A stretch of 64,000 bases of DNA from an uncultured Clostridia bacterium (GTDB lineage: Bacteria > Bacillota > Clostridia > UBA1381): assembly GCA_934501535.1 (NCBI GenBank), contig CAKSUM010000002.1, positions 186,001 to 250,000 on the forward strand, in the 5' to 3' direction. Position numbers and translations under genes: made by a program. This document shows, piece by piece, positions 16,542 to 23,251 of the stretch. Under the pieces are notes generated by a model. It was not told where the DNA came from, ran no database searches, and saw only the letters and a program-made list of their open reading frames with translations. Numbering within the stretch: position 1 is the stretch's first letter; each line of letters starts with the position of its first letter.

Positions 16542-17327
16542 TTACAGCATAAACTGTCCCAAACGGCGGTATTCGCGAGGCGTTTTGCCCGTGAAGCGGC
16601 GGAACGTGCGGCGGAAATAACCGGCGGACGCAAATCCGCACGCATCACTTATCTGTTCTATACTCATTTGCGGATTATCGGAAAGCATTGCGGCAGCAGC
16701 GCTGATACAAAGCCGGTTTTTATATTGAACGGGTGTTGTCCCGGTCTGCTGTTTAAACAGCCGGTACAAATTCGGGACGCTCATGTGCGATACCTCCGCA
16801 AGTGTTTCAGCGGAAATCGCAGAGGTGAAATTACGGCGGATATAATCTGCGGCAAGCCGTATTCTTTCATCGGGCACGGGTACGGCGGAATATGTCATGC
16901 CGCCGAGCAGTTGTTCGCACAGGCAATAAAATCTGCCCACGGAGGACAGCGGCTTGTCCGTGCGGTTTGCATAGATGTACTCAAATTCCGGCATGGTGTC
17001 GGCGGCGGTGCATACTTTTTGCAAATCATAGCATCTTTCGGAAAAAATGCCGCTGTTCGGCGCAGTATAAAAAAACAGCGAAATCCAATCTATATCCGGA
17101 GTGCCCCTCCATTTTGACCGATAGGTTGTGCCCTTGGGGATATATATAATATCGTTGCTGTTTGCGTGCACCGATTTATTGTCGGTAATAAATTCCGCAC
17201 TGCCGTTTATAAGGTACGCAAAGACATGATGCGGACGCGGAAAACCGCTGAAATCACTGTATGCTTCGACGGTGTCATGATATTTTCCCGTATGCAGATA
17301 AATTATATCCGTATTGTAATCATTCAT
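16542..17327 (-). CDS. AraC-family regulator with cupin-type sensor domain (2)
   Basis: 261 aa. N-terminal cupin-like domain (RPHHVFAYLINGSAEFITD; SNDIIYIPKGTTYRSKW), then the AraC DNA-binding domain with ISAETLAEVSHMSVPNLYRLF and MSIEQISDACGFASAGYFRR, ending FTGKTPREYRR. Preceded by GAGGAATACAGCC. Divergent from the SDR gene at 17430 with about 100 bp between starts, so it probably regulates that gene. I see no convincing operator repeat in this gap. Confidence 0.93.
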   Translation of the reverse strand: MNDYNTDIIYLHTGKYHDTVEAYSDFSGFPRPHHVFAYLINGSAEFITDNKSVHANSNDIIYIPKGTTYRSKWRGTPDIDWISLFFYTAPNSGIFSERCYDLQKVCTAADTMPEFEYIYANRTDKPLSSVGRFYCLCEQLLGGMTYSAVPVPDERIRLAADYIRRNFTSAISAETLAEVSHMSVPNLYRLFKQQTGTTPVQYKNRLCISAAAAMLSDNPQMSIEQISDACGFASAGYFRRTFRRFTGKTPREYRRLGQFML

Positions 17328-17379
17328 GGCTGTATTCCTCGCGTGATAGAATTGTTCTCTTTTTTTATAATATCATATC

Positions 17380-17407
17380 TTTAAATGCCGTGTCAATATG
17401 TTATACT
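17380..17407 (+). promoter_or_regulatory. Putative promoter for the SDR gene
   Basis: TTTAAA (17380-17385), a 16-bp spacer and TATACT (17402-17407), 23 bp before the start codon. Weak -35, as expected if AraC (2) is an activator. Confidence 0.4.
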
Positions 17408-17429
17408 GAAAAAAAGGAGAGTGATTTAT

Positions 17430-18173
17430 ATGATGTTCAAAGATAAAACCGTATTAATTACCGGAGGAGCAAGCGGAATAGGCGCACTTTTGGGAGAATG
17501 CTGCGCAAAAGAGGGCGCGAATGTTGTTCTGGTTGATAAAAATGCGGAAGCGCTTGAGAAAATAAAGGATAAGTATGAGCCGGAGAAAATTTTGTGTGTT
17601 TCCGCCGACGTCACCGATTACAAACAGGCGGAAAAGGCATGCGCCGACGCGGCGGATAAATTCGGCGGTATAGACGTTGTTGTTCCTTGCGCCGGCGGAG
17701 CGGAGGGCAGACTTTTGGGTTTAAACGGTAATTTTAAAGATTATCCGATTGAGGCGTTTGACTTCAGTATAGACCTGAATTTAAAGGCGGCGGTATATTA
17801 TGCACACGCCGCAGTGAAGTATATGATAAAACAAAAAAGCGGTGTTATCGTGTTTTTAGGCTCAATTACGGGAGCGGAGGGCAGTGATTCAAGCATCGGC
17901 TATGCGACATCAAAAAGTGCGCTGATGAACGGTGTTGTTAAATCTTTCGCTCAAGGCGGCGCGCCGTATAACATAAGAGCGTGCTGTGTGGCACCCGGAC
18001 CGGTTCTGACAAGACCGGCAATGGCGGGAATGAAGACGCTTATCGGCCGTGCCGCGGAAACGCAGGAAATCGTAGACATGATAATGTATCTCGCGTCGGA
18101 CAAGGGTGCGTTTGTGACAGGCACAACCGTGCTGATTGACGGCGGCAGATATGTTATGTGGAACAAAAATTAA
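17430..18173 (+). CDS. SDR-family oxidoreductase
   Basis: 247 aa classical short-chain dehydrogenase. TGGASGIG cofactor loop near the N-terminus, an Asp in VLVDKNAE that favours NAD(H), PCAGG in place of NNAG, catalytic Ser in FLGSITGAEG, Tyr and Lys in YATSK, and a C-terminal TVLIDGGRYVMW. Start at 17430 (or the ATG at 17433) after AAGGAGAGTGATTT; the longer frame from 17385 runs through the promoter. Likely acts on a sugar or polyol and is controlled by AraC (2). Ends 4 bp before the convergent AraC (3). Confidence 0.9.
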   Translation: MMFKDKTVLITGGASGIGALLGECCAKEGANVVLVDKNAEALEKIKDKYEPEKILCVSADVTDYKQAEKACADAADKFGGIDVVVPCAGGAEGRLLGLNGNFKDYPIEAFDFSIDLNLKAAVYYAHAAVKYMIKQKSGVIVFLGSITGAEGSDSSIGYATSKSALMNGVVKSFAQGGAPYNIRACCVAPGPVLTRPAMAGMKTLIGRAAETQEIVDMIMYLASDKGAFVTGTTVLIDGGRYVMWNKN

Positions 18174-18177
18174 GCGC

Positions 18178-18921
18178 TTATTTTTTACGAAAAATGCTCG
18201 GCGCGGAGCCTGTTTGATTTTTAAACACGCGTCGGAAATAATTCGATGAGGAAAATCCCAGCGCCGATGATATTTCTTCGATTGACATATCGGTGGTATT
18301 GAGCATGTCGAGCGCGTGCTGAATAAGTATGTTATGCTTGTATTCTATGGGCGTAACGCCGGTTACGCGGCGGAATGCGGAAAAAAGCCCGGATTCGCTG
18401 CAGTTGCAAAGTGAAGCAAGGTATTCCGAGGAAAAGTTTTCGGCATAGTGCGTTTCTATGTGTTCGATTGCCGGGGTTATTATCGACGATTGCTTGTGCG
18501 GCGATTTAATCATTCGCGGATACATTTGCGACAGTATTTCCAAAAAGCACGCTGCGGACATGAGCGGATTTTCGTCATGATATTCGTACATTTTATCAAA
18601 AAGCGTGCACGGAAAATCATGTACAATCTGAAAGCGGTAATCGTAAAAGCTGTTCTTTGACGCGAAAGAAAAACGGATTGAATAAAATTCGATTTCCGGC
18701 GAACCTGTCCAGACCGAGTAGTATCGGCTGTCTGCGGCGATATAGAGAATATCGCCCTCTGCGGCATTATATGTTTTGCCTTTGTACAGAAAATTTCCGT
18801 GCCCCTTTTTTAGGTACCCTATGCACGGAGAAGAAAATGCGTTAATGGTTCCGGAGGTGTAGCTGTTTTTGAATTTAAGAAGGCTCGGCTCAAATGTGTT
18901 TAAAAGCAGTTTTTTATCCAT
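18178..18921 (-). CDS. AraC-family regulator with cupin-type sensor domain (3)
   Basis: 247 aa. N-terminal sensor domain (GYLKKGHGNFLYKGKTYNAAEGDILYIA read in two strands) and C-terminal HTH pair (SSEYLASLCNCSESGLFSAF; MSIEEISSALGFSSSNYFRR) ending QTGSAPSIFR. ATG 18921 follows CGAGGTATAACC; the frame is open 23 codons further but without a ribosome binding site. Divergent from the MDR-Gfo/Idh-MDR operon and separated from it by two 13-bp direct repeats 21 bp apart. Confidence 0.93.
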   Translation of the reverse strand: MDKKLLLNTFEPSLLKFKNSYTSGTINAFSSPCIGYLKKGHGNFLYKGKTYNAAEGDILYIAADSRYYSVWTGSPEIEFYSIRFSFASKNSFYDYRFQIVHDFPCTLFDKMYEYHDENPLMSAACFLEILSQMYPRMIKSPHKQSSIITPAIEHIETHYAENFSSEYLASLCNCSESGLFSAFRRVTGVTPIEYKHNILIQHALDMLNTTDMSIEEISSALGFSSSNYFRRVFKNQTGSAPSIFRKK

Positions 18922-18933
18922 GGTTATACCTCG

Positions 18934-18967
18934 TTTGTGTAATATAGTGGTGGTTTTGTGTATTATA
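18934..18967. repeat. Tandem 13-bp direct repeats, candidate AraC (3) operator
   Basis: TTTGTGTAATATA (18934-18946) and TTTGTGTATTATA (18955-18967) differ at one base and start exactly 21 bp apart (two turns). They end 5 bp before the -35 box at 18973. This is the classic arrangement of AraC-type activator half-sites. Confidence 0.65.
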
Positions 18968-18972
18968 TCACA

Positions 18973-19001
18973 TTGCAGAACAAAAAGCAATAGATTATAA
19001 T
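18973..19001 (+). promoter_or_regulatory. Promoter for the MDR-Gfo/Idh-MDR operon
   Basis: TTGCAG (18973-18978), 17-bp spacer, TATAAT (18996-19001), directly downstream of the tandem AraC-type repeats. Confidence 0.65.
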
Positions 19002-19013
19002 GTAATTAGTAAA

Positions 19014-19031
19014 TGCATTGACTGCAATGCA
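19014..19031. promoter_or_regulatory. Perfect inverted repeat downstream of the operon promoter
   Basis: TGCATTG-ACTG-CAATGCA, a 7-bp perfect palindrome with a 4-bp centre, lies just after the expected transcription start and before the GGGAGG site. It could be a repressor operator or a small 5' hairpin in the mRNA. Confidence 0.45.
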
Positions 19032-19046
19032 CGGGAGGAATTAATT

Positions 19047-20063
19047 ATGAAATGTAAGCAAATAACCTTCACAGGCATGAACCGGGCGGAGCTGACCGAG
19101 GTTGACTGCGGCGCTCCGGCTGAAAATGAAATTAAGGTAAAAACTGCGGTAAGCTCAGTAAGCGCAGGAACGGAAAAGGCAAATATCATGGGTGATAAGA
19201 GCCTCAGTCCTTATTCGGGAGAAACGGTTGCAACCTTTCCGCGCGTTCTGGGATATTCATGTGCCGGCGTTGTTGAGCAAACAGGCAGCGCGGTAACGGG
19301 CTTTAAGCCGGGCGACAGAGTTGCGATGTCATGGACTGTACATCAGGAATATAACTACGTAACAGCTGAAAATGCGGTCAAAATGCCTGACAATGTTTCG
19401 TTTGAGGAGGGCGCGCTGTGTCATATCGCGACATTCCCGATGGCTGCAATCAGAAAAACACGGCTTGAATTGGGCGAGTCTATGCTCATAATGGGATTGG
19501 GCGTTCTGGGACTTTTGGGCGTGCAGCTTGCGAAGGCTGCCGGAGCGGTTCCGGTAATTGCGGCAGACCCGAATCCGGCACGCCGCGAAAAGGCGCTGGC
19601 TATGGGTGCGGATTATGCGCTTGATCCTATGGAGGAAGGATTTGCCGACAAGGTAAAAGAGCTTACAGACGGCGGAGTTAATACGGCGGTCGAAGTTACG
19701 GGCTGCGGCGCCGGACTTAACGAAACGCTTGACTGTATGGCAAAGTTCGGACGTGTTGCGCTTTTGGGCTGCACGCGCGATAAGAATTTCACGGTGGACT
19801 ACTACCGCAAAGTGCACGGCCCCGGAATAACGCTTATAGGTGCGCACACTCTGGCAAGACCGGATTATGAATCGCATCCGGGATTTTTTACAAGAGTCGA
19901 TGACATGAAAACGGCGCTTAAGCTGTGCAGTATGGGCAGAATTGACTTCAAAAGTATTATAGATGAAACTCATTCTCCGTCGGAGTGTACCGATGTGTAT
20001 ACAAGACTGGTATCGGATAAGGAGTTTCCTCCGATTGTGCAGTTCGACTGGAACAGACTGTAG
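19047..20063 (+). CDS. Medium-chain dehydrogenase, zinc-type alcohol dehydrogenase-like
   Basis: 338 aa MDR-family NAD(P)-dependent dehydrogenase. N-terminal GroES-like domain with SVSAGTEKANIMG, a subgroup in which the usual catalytic-zinc Cys is replaced; Rossmann domain with GLGVLGLLGVQLAKA and AADPNPARREKALAMGADYA. Preceded by GGGAGGAATTAATT. First gene of a three-gene operon with Gfo/Idh/MocA (2) and a quinone-reductase-like MDR, controlled probably by AraC (3). Likely oxidises a sugar or polyol; substrate unknown. Confidence 0.87.
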   Translation: MKCKQITFTGMNRAELTEVDCGAPAENEIKVKTAVSSVSAGTEKANIMGDKSLSPYSGETVATFPRVLGYSCAGVVEQTGSAVTGFKPGDRVAMSWTVHQEYNYVTAENAVKMPDNVSFEEGALCHIATFPMAAIRKTRLELGESMLIMGLGVLGLLGVQLAKAAGAVPVIAADPNPARREKALAMGADYALDPMEEGFADKVKELTDGGVNTAVEVTGCGAGLNETLDCMAKFGRVALLGCTRDKNFTVDYYRKVHGPGITLIGAHTLARPDYESHPGFFTRVDDMKTALKLCSMGRIDFKSIIDETHSPSECTDVYTRLVSDKEFPPIVQFDWNRL

Positions 20064-20074
20064 GAGGGTAAATC

Positions 20075-21076
20075 ATGAAAAAATTAAAGGTTGTTCAGAT
20101 AGGTATAGGGCATGACCACGGACCGCTGATTTTGCAGACGCTTTTGCGCCATACGGAACGTTTTGAGGTTGCCGGACTGGTTCTTCCGGAAAACGAGGCG
20201 GAGGATTTTCGCGAAACATTAAAGCAGTTTGAAGATGTACCGAAGCTATCGCTTGAAGAAGCGTTTGCACTGCCGGGACTTGACGCTGTTACGGTTGAAA
20301 CGGAAGAAAAAAATCTTAATAAATACGCATTAAAAGCCCTTGAGGCAGGCTATCCGGTACATATGGACAAACCCGGCGGCATGGATTTGGCAGAATTTGA
20401 AAAAACAGTCAAAACCGCCGAGAAGAAAAAGCTTGAATTTCATTTGGGGTATATGTACCGATATAATCCGGCGGTCATTGACGCGATAAATAAGGTTAAA
20501 AGCGGAGAAATCGGCGAAGTTTACAGTGTTGAGGCGCATATGGACTGTCACCATATCCGGGAAAAAAGAGAATGGCTTTCTGCCTTTCCGGGGGGAATGA
20601 TGTTCTATCTCGGCTGTCACTTGGTTGATTTGATTATGCTGATACAGGGCGTTCCGGAGGAGGTAATTCCGGTAAACTGCGCGTCGGCGTCCGATACCTC
20701 GGCAGAGGACTTGGGTTTTGCGGTGTTTAAGTATAAGAAAGGATTGTCATTTGCGAAAACCTGCGCAAACGAGGCAGGCGGATTTATGCGCCGTCAGCTG
20801 GTGATATGCGGAACGAAAGGCACTATTGAAATACGTCCGCTGGAGGGATTTGATTCATCGGTACCGGATGGCGTATACAGCCGCGTACGGTATGTTTCGC
20901 CGGAAGATGCACATGATTGGGGAAAGGATATTCCGTTTGAAAAATCACCTGTGCTCGGCAGATATGACGCGATGATGCTTGACTTTGCGGACATTGCGGA
21001 GGGAAAGAAAGGCGTTTCGGATTATGCATATGAGCTGGAGCTTTATAAGACACTTTTAAAAGCCTGCGGCAGATAG
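20075..21076 (+). CDS. Gfo/Idh/MocA family oxidoreductase (2)
   Basis: 333 aa. N-terminal Rossmann motif IGIGHDHGPLI, MDKPGGMDLAEF corresponding to the catalytic EKP-type motif, and a C-terminal beta domain with MMFYLGCHLVDLIMLIQG, whose His is in the usual catalytic position. Preceded by TAGGAGGGTAAATC, 11 bp after the MDR gene. Probably oxidises or reduces a sugar or inositol derivative in the same pathway as its two MDR neighbours. Confidence 0.9.
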   Translation: MKKLKVVQIGIGHDHGPLILQTLLRHTERFEVAGLVLPENEAEDFRETLKQFEDVPKLSLEEAFALPGLDAVTVETEEKNLNKYALKALEAGYPVHMDKPGGMDLAEFEKTVKTAEKKKLEFHLGYMYRYNPAVIDAINKVKSGEIGEVYSVEAHMDCHHIREKREWLSAFPGGMMFYLGCHLVDLIMLIQGVPEEVIPVNCASASDTSAEDLGFAVFKYKKGLSFAKTCANEAGGFMRRQLVICGTKGTIEIRPLEGFDSSVPDGVYSRVRYVSPEDAHDWGKDIPFEKSPVLGRYDAMMLDFADIAEGKKGVSDYAYELELYKTLLKACGR

Positions 21077-21091
21077 AAAGGAGAAATTTAT

Positions 21092-22072
21092 ATGAAAGCA
21101 ATTTTAATAAATGATGACAAATCACTGTCATGGAGCGATGTAGAAAACCCGGTGATAAAATCGGACGAGGTACTGGTGAAGATAGGTGCAGCGGCGCTCA
21201 ACCGTGCGGATTTGATGCAGCGCGAGGGCGATTATCCGCCGCCTCCGGGCTGTCCGGAATGGATGGGACTGGAGATTGCCGGCGAAATCGTTGAGCTTGG
21301 CGAAGAAGCGAAAAAGCATTGGAAAATCGGGGATAAGGTTTGCGCGCTTTTGGGCGGCGGCGGATATGCGGAATATGCAGCGGTCAAGTATGACATGTGC
21401 ATGCCGGTTCCGAAAAACTGCTCGCTGATTGAGGCGGCGGCAATACCCGAGGCTTTTGCGACGGCTTATCTGAACCTGTTTATAGAGGGTAAAATCAAAG
21501 AGGGAAATACACTTTTGATGCATGCCGGTGCGTCCGGTCTTGCGAGCGTGGTCATTCCGATGGCAAAAGCGTTCGGCGTTCGTGTAATCACGTCGGTTCT
21601 GAGCGATGAAAAAGCAAAGGAAATCGAGCATTTGGGCGCTGATGTTGTAATAAATACATCAAAGCAAAAAACTGACGATGTGTTAAAGGCGGAGCTTGAA
21701 TCGGGAAGAAGCGTTGATGTGGCGATTGACTGCCTGGGCGGCGAGCATATGGGCGAGTGTCTGCCGTATCTGACGCACGGCGCGAGGTGGATAATGATTG
21801 CGGCGCTTGCAGGCACAAAAACGGAAATCGATTTAAAGAACATCTATGTTCGCAATGTGCGCATAATCGGAAGTACGCTGCGTTCGCGCACGCCGGAGGT
21901 AAAGGCACAGATATTGGCGGAGCTTGTTAAAAACGTATTCCCGAAGATTGAACAGGGACTTGTAAAGCCGACAATTTATAAAGTACTGCCGATAACCGAA
22001 GCAGAGGAAGCACATGCGATTTTGCAGCGCGGCGAGAATGTCGGGAAAGTCGTTTTGACGGTCGGTGAATAA
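21092..22072 (+). CDS. NAD(P)H:quinone oxidoreductase-like MDR protein (PIG3/QOR family)
   Basis: 326 aa, zinc-independent MDR family. Hallmarks are LNRADLMQREGDYPPPPG, the GLEIAGEI strand, HAGASGLASVVIPMAKAFG as cofactor loop and LRSRTPEVKAQI near the end. Such proteins reduce quinones or enoyl/enone compounds with NADPH. 15 bp after Gfo/Idh (2), preceded by AAAGGAGAAATTTAT. Last gene of the operon; its role with the two sugar dehydrogenases is inferred only from position. Confidence 0.88.
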   Translation: MKAILINDDKSLSWSDVENPVIKSDEVLVKIGAAALNRADLMQREGDYPPPPGCPEWMGLEIAGEIVELGEEAKKHWKIGDKVCALLGGGGYAEYAAVKYDMCMPVPKNCSLIEAAAIPEAFATAYLNLFIEGKIKEGNTLLMHAGASGLASVVIPMAKAFGVRVITSVLSDEKAKEIEHLGADVVINTSKQKTDDVLKAELESGRSVDVAIDCLGGEHMGECLPYLTHGARWIMIAALAGTKTEIDLKNIYVRNVRIIGSTLRSRTPEVKAQILAELVKNVFPKIEQGLVKPTIYKVLPITEAEEAHAILQRGENVGKVVLTVGE

Positions 22073-22175
22073 AAAAATAAAAAAATTTTAGAATTTTTTG
22101 CAGCTTTTTGCGCATCTCGATAGTATTACAGATGAGGGGACAATACATAAAACAATAATAAAGGAGAGATGAGTT

Positions 22176-23123
22176 ATGAAGAAAATTTTGAGTTTAGCTA
22201 TTGCTTGCGCGTTGTCGGCAGGTGCAGCCGTATGTGCGGAAAGTAATTTCCCGGAGGCCGATTACCTGGTAGAAAAAGGTTATCTGTACGGTACGGGGAA
22301 CGGTCTTGAAACAGAGAGGAACGCAACAAATGCGGAGGCGCTTACGATGCTGTACCGTATTTCGGGTAAAGAAATTCCTCAAAATACCGCAAGAGGTGCC
22401 GCACACTGGGCTGAACCGATTATCGAGGACGCAAAAGAAAAAGGCTATATAGGCAGCAGTGAGCAGGCGATTACAATAAACGGAACACTGCAGGTTGACG
22501 GCGGTGAGTTACTGATAAAGGACGCCGACGGTCAGACATATTCGCTTAAAGATGACAACACCGTTGCATTTGTCGGCAATAATAACGGCACTGCGCTGTC
22601 AGAGGTGCAGAAAGACCTTGACGGAAAACTTGCAACAGCGGTTATTTCGCCGGTTATGACAAAAAGTTTGCCGCCGCAGACAAATGCGTACTATATTCTT
22701 GCCGAGGGTGACGGTCATATGCCGACATTCTTTGAGGTAGGAGAGGTTACGAATAATGACGGTCAGGTTGAGGCGCTGAGCGCTGACGGCAATTACAGAA
22801 TTGCGGTTGATGAAATGACAAATGTAAGCCCGTACTTTACGAAAAATATTGTAAAGGCGGTAGATTTGAAAAAGGGTGACCAAATTCTGGTATACAGCGA
22901 CATTGCAACAATGAGCATACCTGCGCTTTTGCAGCCGCAGAAAATGACGCTCTTAAGTCAGGCTGAAGAATTTATTCCCGATGCGGACGTAAATGCGGAC
23001 GAGCTGAACGATATGGCAACTAAGATATTGCCGGAGCTTTCCGAAACAAAGCCGGTAGTTACCGGTGATGAAGTATCGCGTGCGGATTTGATTAAATTCT
23101 GCTACGCTCAGCTTAAAAAATAA
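22176..23123 (+). CDS. Secreted protein of unknown function with an SLH-like N-terminal segment
   Basis: 315 aa. A clear signal peptide (MKKILSLAIACALSAGAAVCA, cleavage near residue 21). Residues ~25-95 (ADYLVEKGYLYGTGNG; ATNAEALTMLYRISG; AHWAEPIIEDAKEKGYIG) resemble one or two worn S-layer-homology repeats, and a short SLH-like end (DEVSRADLIKFCYAQLK) lies at the C-terminus. The middle is beta-rich with no family I recognise. Likely bound to the cell wall. Own unit: AAAGGAGAGATGAGTT before the ATG and a bidirectional terminator after it. Confidence 0.75.
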   Translation: MKKILSLAIACALSAGAAVCAESNFPEADYLVEKGYLYGTGNGLETERNATNAEALTMLYRISGKEIPQNTARGAAHWAEPIIEDAKEKGYIGSSEQAITINGTLQVDGGELLIKDADGQTYSLKDDNTVAFVGNNNGTALSEVQKDLDGKLATAVISPVMTKSLPPQTNAYYILAEGDGHMPTFFEVGEVTNNDGQVEALSADGNYRIAVDEMTNVSPYFTKNIVKAVDLKKGDQILVYSDIATMSIPALLQPQKMTLLSQAEEFIPDADVNADELNDMATKILPELSETKPVVTGDEVSRADLIKFCYAQLKK

Positions 23124-23144
23124 GTCTGACGCTGTGAAAATAAA

Positions 23145-23173
23145 CGGGTTGCGGTAAAGCCGCAGCCCGTTTT
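23145..23173. terminator. Bidirectional terminator between the secreted protein and topB
   Basis: CGGGTTGCGG/CCGCAGCCCG stem (23145-23169) with loop TAAAG. Followed by TTTT on the plus strand and TTTATTTT on the minus strand, so it can serve both convergent genes. Confidence 0.75.
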
Positions 23174-23251
23174 AAAATGTTATTTTTTGTTTTTAAGCCT
23201 GAAAAACACTTATTTTCAGCACGTACATAACTTGTGTCAGGGTGCGGCTTG

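Noticed and set aside
10305..22072. Accessory sugar region as a recent mobile island
   Set aside because: I see no integrase, transposase, tRNA target site or flanking repeats, and codon and base composition by eye do not clearly differ from the flanking genes at 25-33 kb.
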